Assembly: GCF_002812205.1 (NCBI RefSeq) | Contig: NZ_NPEA01000012.1 | Coordinates: forward strand, 47,406 to 111,405 | Length of the DNA: 64,000 bases | Direction of reading: 5' to 3' | DNA from: Leptospira neocaledonica | GTDB taxonomy: Bacteria; Spirochaetota; Leptospiria; Leptospirales; Leptospiraceae | In this document: one piece after another, positions 47,275 to 57,616 of the stretch | How positions within the stretch are numbered: position 1 is the stretch's first letter | How the letters are laid out: each line of letters opens with the position of its first letter | The notes under the pieces: generated by a model | Databases searched by the model: none | The model's input: only the letters and a program-made list of their open reading frames with translations | What the model was told of the DNA's origin: nothing | Program-made: the position numbers and the translations under genes

Positions 47275-47982
47275 ATGTCGAATCCGACAAATAAGATCCT
47301 AATCCGAAATTTAACCAAGTCCTATAAAAACGGAAAACAAAACGTTCCTGTCCTGAAAGGGATCAACTTAGACGTTGCAGATACTTTTTTAACTTTGATG
47401 GGCCCATCCGGTTCAGGTAAATCCACGTTTTTGAATATTCTCTCCGGGATTGACCAAGCCGACTCCGGAGAAGTTTGGATAGGCGGAAAAAACCTAAGCA
47501 ATTTTACGGAACAGGAACTTACTGAATATCGTCGTAATGAAACCGGGATCATTTTCCAGTTCTTTCACCTTCTTCCTTACTTAAGTGCTTTGGAAAACGT
47601 AGCTCTACCTCTTTATATTTCAGGTTTGGGAAAATCAAAGGCGAGAGAAATTGCAAAGGAAGCTTTGGAGAAGGTTGATCTTACTCATAGATTCATACAT
47701 AAACCGGATGAACTTTCCGGGGGAGAACAACAGAGAGTTGCGATCGCAAGGGCACTTGCAAAACGTCCTAGTATCGTTTTGGCGGATGAACCTACAGGAA
47801 ATTTAGATACATACCACGCTCATAAAATTTTGGAACTTCTATTAGAGTTACAAGAGAAGGAAAAATTTTCCTTATTTATTGTAACCCATGATAGAGAGAT
47901 CGGAGAAAAAGGAAAAGTTCGGCTGAAGATGAAGGATGGATTGATATTGCCTGAACAAAATCCTGCCTTGGGCCTCGTATGA
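47275..47982 (+). CDS. ABC transporter ATP-binding protein (LolD/MacB type)
   Basis: This is a 235-residue ATPase with Walker [10 protein letters not shown] (about residues 42-50), Q-loop [15 protein letters not shown], signature [15 protein letters not shown] and Walker [13 protein letters not shown]. The order and spacing match LolD/MacB/FtsE-like ATPases that partner FtsX-fold permeases. Its stop overlaps the permease start (ATGA at 47979-47982). Together they form a mechanotransmission-type ABC system acting on lipoproteins or other envelope substrates. Confidence 0.95.
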   Translation: MSNPTNKILIRNLTKSYKNGKQNVPVLKGINLDVADTFLTLMGPSGSGKSTFLNILSGIDQADSGEVWIGGKNLSNFTEQELTEYRRNETGIIFQFFHLLPYLSALENVALPLYISGLGKSKAREIAKEALEKVDLTHRFIHKPDELSGGEQQRVAIARALAKRPSIVLADEPTGNLDTYHAHKILELLLELQEKEKFSLFIVTHDREIGEKGKVRLKMKDGLILPEQNPALGLV

Positions 47983-50486
47983 ATTTATACTTCTTATTCT
48001 TATACGAATATTTTAAGACCCATCTTCCCAGATTTATTTTCGCACTCTTAGGAATTTCCTTGGGCGTTGGTTTGTTTTTATCTACTACAAGTAATGCAAA
48101 CAAAGCAGAAAGATCGCTCGTCGATTTTTCCATGGGCTACCTAAAGGGAGATTTTAATCTGAAAATTTCTCCGAGTAGACCTGGCCAAAGCCTAGATTGG
48201 CAGATTCTTTCCGAAATACATTCGCATCCGGATTTAAAGAATATTTTCGCAGTCAGGCCTAGAATACAGCAGGAGGGAATTTCTTCAGACAACGTAAGAG
48301 TTCTCTACATGGGAATGGATCTTACAAAAGAATATCTGGGAATTCCTTTAAGAGAAGACACCGGTTCCGAAACTTCAGGTCCATTAGAAAAAACGTATGT
48401 ATCCAAATCCTTAGCGGAAAAATTCAAAGGAGCTCCATTCACTCTTTTGCTGAATGGAAAAACCTGGGAATTTAAAGATTATATCCCTGTAGATATGGAA
48501 GGCGGATTTTTGATCATCGAAGATATTTCTTTGATCCAAGAAAAATTTTCCGATATAAACGGGGCGGACTATCTTCTTTTAAGGTCTTCCGATCATAACC
48601 TTTCCCAAACAAAAGAAAATCTACATAAGATCTTAGGTTCTAATGTCAAAATAGAAACCTCGGAAGAAATCCAAGAAAAATCGGCAAATGCACTTCGTTC
48701 TTTCCAGTTAAATCTGCTGATCATATCTTTTATCTCACTTCTAATCGCATTTTTCATGGTTTCCAATACTATGACAGGTTTGTATTTGAGTAGAGAAAGA
48801 GAACTTGGGATATTAAGAACCTTAGGATTAGATGTAAGATCTTCTATTTTTCTTTTTTTAAGTCAGTCCGTTCTTTTAGGAAGTATAGGCACGATTTTAG
48901 GGATCGTATTCGGTATATTCTTCTCCGGTTTGGATTTTTTCCGTCCTGAGTCCGGGCTTGTAGATAAAAACCTATTATCAACTTATAGTTCCATTTCTCT
49001 TTTCGACTTAAGTCTTGCAGCAGGACTTGGAATTTTGGGTTCAGTCATTTCTTCCGTGTATCCTGCAATCCGAGCGGGAAAGGTCCCTCCCCTTTCAATA
49101 CTCAGAGATTCCCAAAAAGAAAAAAGACAGATCCCTAACTCCAGACTTGCGATATATGGTGGGATCATATTTTTATCTTCTTTAGGGATTTCTAATCTTC
49201 CTTCTCCTTGGAAACTCCCTCTGCCGGGTTTATTGGGTGTGGGAGGTGTGACAATCGGGATCACATTCGCTTTTCCTTATTTACTTTCCCTATTCAGTTC
49301 AGGTGTTTCTAAAATTCTGGATAGAAGCGACAAAAGTTTTCCTTTTTTCAGAATAGGCCTGGAAGAATTAAAAGAAAATCCAGGAAGGAATACTTTGACT
49401 GCGGCTACGGTCATGCTTGCAGTTTCTTTGGTTTTATGTCTGACCATTCTTACAGACAGTTACAAAAAATCCCTGAACGATTGGGTGGATTCGGAATATC
49501 CTTCCGATTTTACGATCATCAATGATCGTTTCTTTCATTCAGGAATTCACGGTGGAGTTCCCAAAGATCTTCCTGACAAGATCAGGGACTTAGGCGTAAG
49601 TTCTTACCTCGACGGTTTTTTAGTGAATACTTCTTTCGAAACTGATAAAGGAAATTTTATCATACATGCTTATGATTTTTCCGTGTATCAAAATAAACAG
49701 GAAAGAATTGAAAATGAAGTAAAAGAAGAAACGGATGTTTTAATTTCCTCGAATATGGCTCATTTAAAAAAGCTGAAAGTGGGAGATGTTCTGATTTCCC
49801 AAACTCCTTTCGGCAAAAAGAATTTTCATATCAAAGGGATCAAAGAACATTTCTTTTCGGAAAAGGGAACGGTGATGATGGATATTCGTTCCTACGAAAA
49901 AAACTTCGAATTTAAAACCATAAACTCTATTAAACTTTTTTTAAAAGAAGAATATTCGGACGCATCCGGGATAGAATATTCCAAAAAGAAAATTTTAGAC
50001 TTTCTAAACTCGGATCCAAAATATAAAGATCTGATCTTACTCGATTCCGCACAACTCAGGGAAATTTATCTATACGAGATCAATAAAGTTTTCAGGGTTT
50101 TGGATTCTCTAAAAGCAACAGCTATTCTGATCTCCGTAATTTCTCTACTTTCTTCTCTTGTACATACATTGTATGATAAACGTAGGATTCTGGGGCTTCT
50201 AAAATATTTAGGAGCCTCTCAGGACCAACTCGGGATTATCCTCAAAACTGAATCGGTTTATCTGACAGGATTCGGGGCATTCTTCGGGATCATTTCTTCT
50301 CTCATCATGTCCCCCATCATTCTTTATGTGGTGAATAAGAACGCATTCGGCTGGACCCTTACCTTCTCCTTTTTGCCCGAAACCCCTATCCTAATCCTAA
50401 TTTTTGCACCGATTCTAGGTTGGATTTCCGCAGTTTATCCTCTGCGTTTATTGAAAAAAATGAGCTTCCAGCTCAGTCCGGAATGA
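47979..50486 (+). CDS. ABC transporter permease (duplicated FtsX domain)
   Basis: This is an 835-residue permease with one N-terminal span (about residues 14-32), a large extracytoplasmic domain, three spans in the middle (about 240-265, 285-310, 335-360), then spans around 385-430, a second extracytoplasmic domain, and three C-terminal spans. Two FtsX-type repeats ([19 protein letters not shown] and [19 protein letters not shown] preceding spans) are visible. This long double-FtsX architecture is seen in permeases that work as one chain with a LolD/MacB-like ATPase. The cargo is unknown. Confidence 0.9.
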   Translation: MNLYFLFLYEYFKTHLPRFIFALLGISLGVGLFLSTTSNANKAERSLVDFSMGYLKGDFNLKISPSRPGQSLDWQILSEIHSHPDLKNIFAVRPRIQQEGISSDNVRVLYMGMDLTKEYLGIPLREDTGSETSGPLEKTYVSKSLAEKFKGAPFTLLLNGKTWEFKDYIPVDMEGGFLIIEDISLIQEKFSDINGADYLLLRSSDHNLSQTKENLHKILGSNVKIETSEEIQEKSANALRSFQLNLLIISFISLLIAFFMVSNTMTGLYLSRERELGILRTLGLDVRSSIFLFLSQSVLLGSIGTILGIVFGIFFSGLDFFRPESGLVDKNLLSTYSSISLFDLSLAAGLGILGSVISSVYPAIRAGKVPPLSILRDSQKEKRQIPNSRLAIYGGIIFLSSLGISNLPSPWKLPLPGLLGVGGVTIGITFAFPYLLSLFSSGVSKILDRSDKSFPFFRIGLEELKENPGRNTLTAATVMLAVSLVLCLTILTDSYKKSLNDWVDSEYPSDFTIINDRFFHSGIHGGVPKDLPDKIRDLGVSSYLDGFLVNTSFETDKGNFIIHAYDFSVYQNKQERIENEVKEETDVLISSNMAHLKKLKVGDVLISQTPFGKKNFHIKGIKEHFFSEKGTVMMDIRSYEKNFEFKTINSIKLFLKEEYSDASGIEYSKKKILDFLNSDPKYKDLILLDSAQLREIYLYEINKVFRVLDSLKATAILISVISLLSSLVHTLYDKRRILGLLKYLGASQDQLGIILKTESVYLTGFGAFFGIISSLIMSPIILYVVNKNAFGWTLTFSFLPETPILILIFAPILGWISAVYPLRLLKKMSFQLSPE

Positions 50487-50535
50487 GGAAAACTATCTTG
50501 ATTCCCAGCTAGCCTCGAAGTATGTTATTCCTTCG

Positions 50536-51486
50536 ATGGCTACTCAGCTGGAAATCGCTCTGGAACTTGCGGAAGAGATCAAAAAGATCAACCAGCAAGA
50601 AGACAATCGGATCCCTTCTTCCGATTCTTTTTTGAAAGATATGATCGCATTCTTTTCCAGGGACGCGCATGAGATCCGCCAGACCCTGGAAATGCTCCGG
50701 GAAGCTAGGTATCTTTTCATCATTAAGATCGTTCTTCCGGAACAATCCAAAAATTCCAGGGACCAAGACCAGGGGGTCGACGCTTATATCTACGCAGATC
50801 TCAAGATCGTTACAGACTTGAAAGGGTTTGCGGAGAAAAAATTGGAAAAGGCCTACGAGGCCACTTATTATAAAAGAAAATCTCCCTTCCAGATCACGAG
50901 AGAATTATTTCCAAAGATCAAAGAACATAATAATACTCCTTTGGGAAGGTTCATCAATATAGCGGTGATGTTGGAAGAATACCAAAGAGTTCTCACCGCT
51001 GCTCCGAACGAGTACGATGATAATAGGCGTAGGAATTTATTATCTGAGTTATTGGAAAGAAATGGTGCACCTGTTACCGTTGCGAGAGACATTCCAGATT
51101 ACGAGATCACTTCATTGGGTGGTGGTGGAGGTTCTCCTTTAGGTTTTAAAAGAGCGGCTGACGCAGTCGCTTCTAACGAGGTTGCTTTTAATCCCAAAAG
51201 TCCTTGGTCCAGATTGACTTCTAAATTTTCCGTAGAGTTTTTAGTTCGTATCCATTTGAGAAAGTACGAATTCGATACGGTGCGTAAGTTGATCCTGGGT
51301 GGAAAGTTAGTGAGCTTTGACGATCTAAAATATGTAAGAGATAGTATCCAGACAATGGAGAATCATATGCATCTGGACCCTATCCTACAAAATTTTACAG
51401 ATGAAATGACCGAGTTAAGAAGGCTTGCTCAGAAAAAAATGAATATCCTGAAAGGTATTACCAATTCAGGATCCATCCAAAATTAA
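50536..51486 (+). CDS. conserved hypothetical cytoplasmic protein
   Basis: This is a 316-residue soluble protein with no signal or membrane segment. It is helical, with N-terminal EIALELAEEIKKINQQ, and has a Gly-rich spacer (SLGGGGGSPLG, about residues 193-203) separating two helical lobes. No catalytic motif is seen. Its stop overlaps the stop of the convergent membrane-protein gene by 4 bp. Function is not recognised. Confidence 0.7.
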   Translation: MATQLEIALELAEEIKKINQQEDNRIPSSDSFLKDMIAFFSRDAHEIRQTLEMLREARYLFIIKIVLPEQSKNSRDQDQGVDAYIYADLKIVTDLKGFAEKKLEKAYEATYYKRKSPFQITRELFPKIKEHNNTPLGRFINIAVMLEEYQRVLTAAPNEYDDNRRRNLLSELLERNGAPVTVARDIPDYEITSLGGGGGSPLGFKRAADAVASNEVAFNPKSPWSRLTSKFSVEFLVRIHLRKYEFDTVRKLILGGKLVSFDDLKYVRDSIQTMENHMHLDPILQNFTDEMTELRRLAQKKMNILKGITNSGSIQN

Positions 51487-52193
51487 ACCCACTCGAAATA
51501 TCGAGCGACTAAAACGATCAATAATACCACTAAAATAAAAATATAACGCCTTCTTGCGGAATATCCAGTGTCCATTCTATCTTTAGGAAAATAGATCAGA
51601 AACAAAAGTGCGTTCGCTACGAATACGATAAATAAAGCGTCCTGTTTTTCTTTCCAGTATCCGCTCCCGAAAGCGATTGCAGCTCCGATAGAAGGTACGA
51701 ATGCGATAAGAGTTTTCCAGCTTAAGACCTTTGTATCTTCCTCGAAAATTTTCGCTTTTTTGCCGGACTTCTTTTCTAGTTCGCTTAAAAACTGGTCCAT
51801 ATTTTCCAGATTTAGGATCGGGATATATGTTCCTTGTTTAGAAATGAGTAGAATTCTTTCATAACCTCTAAATCTATCCTTTTCAATACCTTCTAGATCT
51901 CGGAATTCGAACTCCATACATTGGCCTTTCGCGTTCCATTGTTTTAAGGAAGAAGAGTCCAATTCTACCTTGGCACCTTCCAATACTTTCAACTGTCTTC
52001 TGTAATTTTTCAAAAGAAGCAGTATAAGCACCCCACTCAGAAGAAGATACATGGAAAGAAATGCGGATCTTTTGTCCAATTCTACCTGAACAAAACTGAC
52101 TCCGAGAAATATTACGAAAACGGAAAGCACAAGTCCTGTGCGGATCAGTAGCTTTTTTTTAAAAACGGGAGAATCGTATTGAAATACGGACAT
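51483..52193 (-). CDS. hypothetical membrane protein
   Basis: This is a 236-residue protein with two N-terminal membrane spans (about residues 14-32 and 40-58), a soluble middle with a PH-like beta pattern (EFEFRDLEGIEKD, ERILLISKQGTYIPI, about 90-135), and about three C-terminal spans. Its start overlaps the pyrE stop (TAATG at 52191-52195), making it the second gene of that unit. No function is recognised. Confidence 0.7.
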   Translation of the reverse strand: MSVFQYDSPVFKKKLLIRTGLVLSVFVIFLGVSFVQVELDKRSAFLSMYLLLSGVLILLLLKNYRRQLKVLEGAKVELDSSSLKQWNAKGQCMEFEFRDLEGIEKDRFRGYERILLISKQGTYIPILNLENMDQFLSELEKKSGKKAKIFEEDTKVLSWKTLIAFVPSIGAAIAFGSGYWKEKQDALFIVFVANALLFLIYFPKDRMDTGYSARRRYIFILVVLLIVLVARYFEWV

Positions 52194-52750
52194 TATTCTA
52201 AACTTCCGAATTCTGATTTTTTAAACAAAGGGAACACCTTGATCCCTTCTTCTTCTATCGCTTTCCTGCCGCCTTCTTCCCTGTCCAGAATGCAGATACA
52301 AGCCTTTACTTCCAATCCCGCATCTCTCAAACTTTTGATCGCCTGCAAGGTAGAACCTCCAGTAGTGATCACGTCATCCACAACCACACAGGATTTGACT
52401 GCGTTTACTCCACCTTCTACCAAATTTTTGGTGCCATGATCCTTTGCTTGTTTCCTAACGATTAAGGGAAACACGTTCTTGGACTGTTTGCGATATTCTA
52501 AAGAGATCCCGAAACAGATTGGATCAGATCCCATGGTGAGGCCTCCGAAAGCCTCTTCCTCATCCAAACCGGATTCCGGGAGATGTTTTTCCACAATATA
52601 CTTACAAAGTAATTCCAATCTTTGAGGATGAAGAGTGATTTCCTTACAATTAAAATAATGCCTGGATTTTCTACCACTGGCCAGGGTGAACGGTTCCTCT
52701 CGGAAACGATAGGCGTGGGTTTGAATGAGTTGAAACAATTCTTCCCTCAA
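52193..52750 (-). CDS. pyrE: orotate phosphoribosyltransferase PyrE
   Basis: This is a 185-residue phosphoribosyltransferase that joins orotate to PRPP in pyrimidine synthesis. The PRPP-binding motif VVDDVITTGGSTLQAI (about residues 119-134) and the Lys-rich catalytic loop region (VRKQAKDHGTKN) are present. SRHYFNCKEITLHPQR at the N-terminus matches the orotate-contacting part of the family. The gene drives a small membrane-protein gene downstream and is divergent from the desaturase gene. Confidence 0.93.
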   Translation of the reverse strand: MREELFQLIQTHAYRFREEPFTLASGRKSRHYFNCKEITLHPQRLELLCKYIVEKHLPESGLDEEEAFGGLTMGSDPICFGISLEYRKQSKNVFPLIVRKQAKDHGTKNLVEGGVNAVKSCVVVDDVITTGGSTLQAIKSLRDAGLEVKACICILDREEGGRKAIEEEGIKVFPLFKKSEFGSLE

Positions 52751-52926
52751 AGCGGATCTCCCTCGGGCAATGCCCGGAATTCCATGATAGTAGGAACTCC
52801 TCAGGAAAAAACAGATTTTTGAGCCTGATTGTGGCCCTAGGGAAAAATTCTAAATTTTCGAATTTTTTCGCAACCTGGGACCCCGATTCCGCTCTTATCA
52901 GAAAAACCAAGACGGGAAAAACCGAC

Positions 52927-54015
52927 ATGGAACAAACGAAAAAGAAATACGCGTTGAAGACCACAATCTTCTTATTTGCGACTCCGATCATCGGGGTCAT
53001 TGGGACGGGTGCCTTATTATTTACCAGAGGCATTCCTTTAAACACATGGCTTGTGTATCTATTTATGACCGCAGCAACCGGGCTTGCGATCACCGGGGGA
53101 TACCACCGTCTGTTTTCGCATAGAGCTTACAAAGCTTCTTTGCCGGTAAAACTTTTTTATATTCTTTTCGGAGCGGCTGCGTTCCAACAATCCGTAATCG
53201 AATGGAGTTCCGATCATAGGATCCACCATAGATTCGTGGATAAAGAAGAAGATCCTTATGCAATCACTAAAGGATTCTGGTATGCTCATATTCTATGGTT
53301 ATTCGAGAATAGGGACCACAGAACTCCTGTTAACGTGAACGATCTTTACGAAGACAAATGGGTAAAATTCCAGGACGATCATTATTACAAGATCGCTATC
53401 TTCATGGGATTTATCTTCCCAACTCTTCTTTGCGCTCTTTGGGGAGATGCTTTAGGCGGATTATTACTCGCAGGTTCTTTTAGAATTGCGGTCAATCACC
53501 ACATGACATTCTTCATTAATTCCTTGGCTCATTATAAGGGAGATCAACCTTTCTCAGATAAACATACTGCTAAGGATAATTGGCTCATCGCATTATTCAC
53601 TTTTGGAGAAGGATATCATAACTTCCACCACGAGTTCCAAGCTGATTACAGAAACGGGATTCGTTGGTTCGATTACGATCCAACCAAATGGCTGATCAAT
53701 ACATTCGCCTTTTTCGGTTTGGCAAGCGATAGAAAGACTATCTCTGAAGAACAGATCCTCCGTAAAAAGATGATCATGGACGAGAAGGCTTTACGCGAAA
53801 AATTGGAATCTAAGTCTGAAACCTTAAGCCAAGGATTCGAAGAAAGATTAGAGGCTCTGCGTAATTCCGTTCAGGAAACCCAAGCCAAACTGATTACTTT
53901 GAAAGCTGTAAAAGAAGAAGTAGGCAAAAAGGCCGTAAAAGAAGCTAAATCCGATTTCAAAGTGGCGTTGAACACTTGGAAAAGATTTGTTTCCGGAGAC
54001 CTGGCGCCGGTCTGA
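52927..54015 (+). CDS. fatty-acid desaturase (acyl-CoA delta-9 type)
   Basis: This is a 362-residue membrane di-iron desaturase. The three His boxes are present: HRLFSHR (about residue 59), HRIHHRF (about 95) and HNFHHEF (about 234). Two pairs of hydrophobic segments flank them (FLFATPIIGVIGTGALLF, LYLLLFGAAAF-like). It would introduce a double bond into acyl chains of membrane lipids. Unusually, the last about 95 residues (from about 270) form a charged coiled coil. The start is ATG 52927; upstream codons to 52819 are unlike the family. An intrinsic terminator follows. Confidence 0.92.
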   Translation: MEQTKKKYALKTTIFLFATPIIGVIGTGALLFTRGIPLNTWLVYLFMTAATGLAITGGYHRLFSHRAYKASLPVKLFYILFGAAAFQQSVIEWSSDHRIHHRFVDKEEDPYAITKGFWYAHILWLFENRDHRTPVNVNDLYEDKWVKFQDDHYYKIAIFMGFIFPTLLCALWGDALGGLLLAGSFRIAVNHHMTFFINSLAHYKGDQPFSDKHTAKDNWLIALFTFGEGYHNFHHEFQADYRNGIRWFDYDPTKWLINTFAFFGLASDRKTISEEQILRKKMIMDEKALREKLESKSETLSQGFEERLEALRNSVQETQAKLITLKAVKEEVGKKAVKEAKSDFKVALNTWKRFVSGDLAPV

Positions 54016-54040
54016 TATTATTCCCAGTACCTGATCCATT

Positions 54041-54067
54041 GCCCTCCTTCGGGAGGGCCTTTTTCAT
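54041..54067 (+). terminator. intrinsic terminator of the desaturase gene
   Basis: GCCCTCC, TTCG loop, GGAGGGC, then CTTTTTT. This is a 7-bp GC stem with a stable tetraloop and T run, 25 bp past the desaturase stop. Confidence 0.95.
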
Positions 54068-54125
54068 TCCACAGTTATCCGGCCTTGTGGGAAGTCCAAC
54101 AAAACAAATCTAATGGAAACACTGC

Positions 54126-54146
54126 ATGTAGGAACTCCTACATCGC
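54126..54146. repeat. dispersed palindromic repeat
   Basis: ATGTAGGAACTCCTACATCG is a palindrome with the ATCGC tail found near 711 and 33851. About 30 bp upstream, GTGGGAAGTCCAACA (54088-54102) resembles the other inverted end of the 33719-33866 element, so this may be a shorter, rearranged copy of it. Confidence 0.55.
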
Positions 54147-54168
54147 AAATCTTAAATCACAGTAAATT

Positions 54169-55074
54169 TTAGATATGATTTCCGATCGCGTTAGGATCAC
54201 CTAACTGGGAAACATCCACTTCTACTTTCAATTTATGTTTTCCACCTCCGAATAAGATCCCTTTCAGGGGAGAAACATCAGAAAAATCTCGACCTACGGA
54301 AGTATGAATATACTCGTCTGTGATCGCTTTCCCATTTGTAGGATCAAAATCAAACCAACCTTGTCCGGGAGAATATACGGATATCCAAGCGTGAGTGGCA
54401 TCACTTCCTCTTAACTTAGGTTTTCCTGGAGGCGGATATGTTTCGATATAACCGGATACATATTTGCAAGGTAAACCCATAGAACGAAAAGCAGCCACGG
54501 AAAGATGTGTGAAATCCTGACAAACTCCTTCTTTCTTTTCTAAGACCTCGTCCAATGGTGTGTAAATATTCGTGCTTCCTGCCTTGAACTTAAAATCTTC
54601 TCGAAATCTTTTCACATATTCCAAGACGGCTTCCTGATAAGGAAGATCCATAGGCAGATATTTTTCTAAAAAATTCTTATAAGAAACGGAACGGTTCACA
54701 AAAGAAGAATCTCCCACGAATTCCAGGGCTTCCAGATCTTCTTTTTCGGTAACTGTTTTCAATTTTTGTAATATTTCAGAAGCAGAAATCGCGATACGGT
54801 CTTTTTTTTTCTCCGGTTCCGAAGTAAAAACTTTTGCCTCTGCAGTTACGGAAAGAATATTATGAGGTGTCTCTACTGCGAAAGAATATACCGTATTCCC
54901 GAAATAGTCCGTTCTGAATTCGGTATATTTAGGTTTGGGAAATATTTCTATTCGGAACTCTCTACAGATCTGCCTCTCGTTGGAGGTAGGACATAGATGG
55001 GCCAAATTTAAACAATGAGAAACTTCCTTCTCATAAGTATAATGGGTTAAGTGCCTAACGGAATACTCAGCCAT
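54169..55074 (-). CDS. transglutaminase-like protein
   Basis: This is a 301-residue cytoplasmic protein. The start is ATG 55074 (MAEYSVRHLTHYTYEKEV), overlapping the ATP-grasp gene by 8 bp; an earlier in-frame start at 55134 is unlikely. An N-terminal bacterial transglutaminase-associated region is followed by the core: catalytic Cys in EGVCQDFTHLSVAAFRSMG (about residue 172), His in ATHAWISVYSPGQGWF and Asp in FDPTNGK. Relatives next to alpha-E/ATP-grasp genes are predicted peptidases or amide-forming enzymes in a peptide-ligation system. The substrate is unknown. Confidence 0.9.
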   Translation of the reverse strand: MAEYSVRHLTHYTYEKEVSHCLNLAHLCPTSNERQICREFRIEIFPKPKYTEFRTDYFGNTVYSFAVETPHNILSVTAEAKVFTSEPEKKKDRIAISASEILQKLKTVTEKEDLEALEFVGDSSFVNRSVSYKNFLEKYLPMDLPYQEAVLEYVKRFREDFKFKAGSTNIYTPLDEVLEKKEGVCQDFTHLSVAAFRSMGLPCKYVSGYIETYPPPGKPKLRGSDATHAWISVYSPGQGWFDFDPTNGKAITDEYIHTSVGRDFSDVSPLKGILFGGGKHKLKVEVDVSQLGDPNAIGNHI

Positions 55075-57583
55075 ACGGTCCTCCCAATCTGACTTGGTTT
55101 TCCACATAACGGAAGTATTTGGTAGCAACTGCATCCGAGACGGATTTTAATTGTGCCAGGATATCTTCTAACCATCTACGAAGTCCTCCGGCAGGATCCG
55201 CGTATTCAAAAATACGTTTTGCATCTTCTTCGCTGAATCGAACTAAAACATCAGTGAGTCTTTGGATCTCTTCCGAAATTTCTTCGTCTTTTCCTGTGAA
55301 GGAGAATAATGTATTCTCTCTTAATCTTTCCAACTGGAATGCAAGTGAACGAGGATTACTTTCGTCGAAGATAAGAATATCCACGACTGATTCCGCTTCT
55401 ATTCTATATTTATAACGTCTTCTATAAGTGATCCGGATATCGTTCACATTCAAAAGACTCTCGAACATACTTTTATTATATATGGAAGCTCTTTCCATCG
55501 TGGCGAGTATCAGCTTCGTCAAAAACTGGGATCTCTCCAATCTTTTCCCCATATCCAGGAAGAAGTATCCGGTCTCACGACTCATACTTTCATTTGCAAG
55601 CCCGGAGAGAGAAGCAAACAGGTTCACAAGCTTTTGTAAATATTCTAACACTTCGTCGTAACTAGAATTTCCTGGGGTTTCAGACTCCAACCTGGAAATC
55701 AGATAACGTGTATCGTCGGAGATCCTATCTCGAACTGCCTTAGTAGTTCCCACAAAAAAGTTCAGATCATGGCGGATACTTCCGGAAGAATAAGGAGAAG
55801 TCGCCAATTGGAATATTTTCTCTCGGATGGTATCCAAAGAATCCAATCCGTTTGTTTCGAAAAATCCAAGACTGTATCCTGAAAGTTGGTCCAAGATCCC
55901 GAGTAACATGGAGAATTGATCCTTCTCGTAAGACTCTTCCGCTTCCAAAATTTTGTGGACTGTTTCTCTGAGAAGCCTGGACATATTCTCTGCCCGTTCC
56001 GCATAACGTCCCATCCAGAACATATTGTCCGCGACCCTACTTGGAATTCCGGAACCTTTTCTTTTGAGCGGTATTCTTCCGATCTGTCCGGGAAGAAGAC
56101 TGAATTCCTTCTTCTCTTCCGAAGCCAAAATCCAAAGATCTTTGGAAATAGCTCCTCTTTGGTTGGTGATAATGAGTTCGTCCGCTTTAGGAGAAACTCG
56201 CACGAGTCCTCCTGGCATAGAAGTATATCCGTTCTCGGAAAGGCAGGTGAAAGTTCTTAGCACCGATTTACCGATCAGAAGTTCTTCCGAGTCTCCCGAA
56301 AAAATAGGACAGGTAGAACCGGTTAGTATCTCTTGTGCCACATAACGTTCCGGCCTTATTTCTACTTTGGTTCTTAACTCAAACATTTCCTTATCTTGCA
56401 AAGTAGAAAGGAATACGGACGGATCCAAAGGAGAACGAATTGCAGGTTTGATCGCATATTTATGAGGATTGGAAAATACTTCTTTGCGGGAATTTTCGTC
56501 TCCCATCCAAAGAGTAGGAACATTCGGAAGGATCAGATCCTCGCCCAGATAAAACTTACATAAACTAGGAAGATATGCATGGATTGCTCGATTCTCCAAA
56601 AATCCGGAACCGATAGGATTTGCTACGGTGACATTCCCTGCCCTTACCGCACCCAAGATGCCTGGAACTCCTAACAAAGAGTCTCCCTTTAACTCAAGGG
56701 GATCCATGTACCAATCGTCCACCCGGCGAAAGATCACATCCACTTGTTGTAAACCTTCTATCGTTTTCAGAAATACCTTATTGTCCCGAACAGTTAGATC
56801 CTCTGCTTGGGCCAAAATATATCCCAAGTAACCTGCAAGATATGCATGTTCGAAATAGGTCTCGTTTCCGGGGCCAGGCGTAAGAAGAATTGTGAGAGGT
56901 TCTCTATCTCTATTAGAAGAAAATGAATTTAAAGTTTTTCTTAATGCCCTGAAATATAAGGCAACTCTATGCACTTGAGAGTCGCGATAGAGAGAAGGGA
57001 AAATACGGGAGAGAACGATACGATTTTCTAAAGCGTACCCCGAACCGGAGGGAGCCTGGACTCTATCTCCGATCACATAAAAATTCCCTTGGCCGTCCCT
57101 GCTAATATCCGTGGCCAAGAATGCTAAACGGAAATTTGTAAAATCGTAAACCGGAGCGCAGGCTCTTAAAAATCCTCCGGATTGAAATAGGACTTCGTGG
57201 GGGATTTTTTTTTCGTATAAAGATCTTTTAGGACCGTAAACGTCCTTTAGAATTTCGTTAAGTAGTTCGGATCTTTGGGCGAGACCTCTTTCTATCCCGT
57301 CCCATTCTTTGCTGTCCATGAGAAGAGGAAAAAGATCCAGTCCCCAGACCCTCTCCCTTTCGTCTCCATAAACATTATACGTTACTCCGCTTTCCTTTAG
57401 GATACGGAGGCTATCTTCTTTGCGTCTTCTTAATTCCGCTCCGCCAAGATGATTCAGAGAGCGAAGTAAAAATTCGTATTTATCCCTGGATTTTCCGTCG
57501 GGAAGGCATAACTCATCATAGACTCCCGAGGCGGGTTTGTATCCAGAGAGTAAATTTGTGGCCTGGGAAGTTCTCTGATTCAT
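55067..57583 (-). CDS. circularly permuted ATP-grasp fused to alpha-E domain
   Basis: This is an 838-residue fusion. Residues about 1-490 form a circularly permuted ATP-grasp ligase (DUF404/407 type: LNEILKDVYGPKRSLYEK, VIGDRVQAPSGSGYALENR, TILLTPGPGNETYFEHAYLA). Residues about 510-830 form an alpha-E (DUF403) helical domain opening with ADNMFWMGRYAERAENMSR. In many bacteria these are separate genes next to a transglutaminase; here they are fused. ATP-grasp amidoligases form peptide or amide bonds. Comparative genomics predicts that such clusters build or trim a peptide tag or metabolite. It lies 33 bp after a TonB-dependent receptor gene. Confidence 0.9.
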   Translation of the reverse strand: MNQRTSQATNLLSGYKPASGVYDELCLPDGKSRDKYEFLLRSLNHLGGAELRRRKEDSLRILKESGVTYNVYGDERERVWGLDLFPLLMDSKEWDGIERGLAQRSELLNEILKDVYGPKRSLYEKKIPHEVLFQSGGFLRACAPVYDFTNFRLAFLATDISRDGQGNFYVIGDRVQAPSGSGYALENRIVLSRIFPSLYRDSQVHRVALYFRALRKTLNSFSSNRDREPLTILLTPGPGNETYFEHAYLAGYLGYILAQAEDLTVRDNKVFLKTIEGLQQVDVIFRRVDDWYMDPLELKGDSLLGVPGILGAVRAGNVTVANPIGSGFLENRAIHAYLPSLCKFYLGEDLILPNVPTLWMGDENSRKEVFSNPHKYAIKPAIRSPLDPSVFLSTLQDKEMFELRTKVEIRPERYVAQEILTGSTCPIFSGDSEELLIGKSVLRTFTCLSENGYTSMPGGLVRVSPKADELIITNQRGAISKDLWILASEEKKEFSLLPGQIGRIPLKRKGSGIPSRVADNMFWMGRYAERAENMSRLLRETVHKILEAEESYEKDQFSMLLGILDQLSGYSLGFFETNGLDSLDTIREKIFQLATSPYSSGSIRHDLNFFVGTTKAVRDRISDDTRYLISRLESETPGNSSYDEVLEYLQKLVNLFASLSGLANESMSRETGYFFLDMGKRLERSQFLTKLILATMERASIYNKSMFESLLNVNDIRITYRRRYKYRIEAESVVDILIFDESNPRSLAFQLERLRENTLFSFTGKDEEISEEIQRLTDVLVRFSEEDAKRIFEYADPAGGLRRWLEDILAQLKSVSDAVATKYFRYVENQVRLGGPYG

Positions 57584-57616
57584 CTTCCGAGAGACATTTT
57601 CACTTTCCGTCCAATT

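Noticed and set aside
47112..47318. 68-residue minus-strand frame
   Set aside because: It is built from the CTCTGTG repeat and extends into the ABC-transporter start region on the opposite strand.
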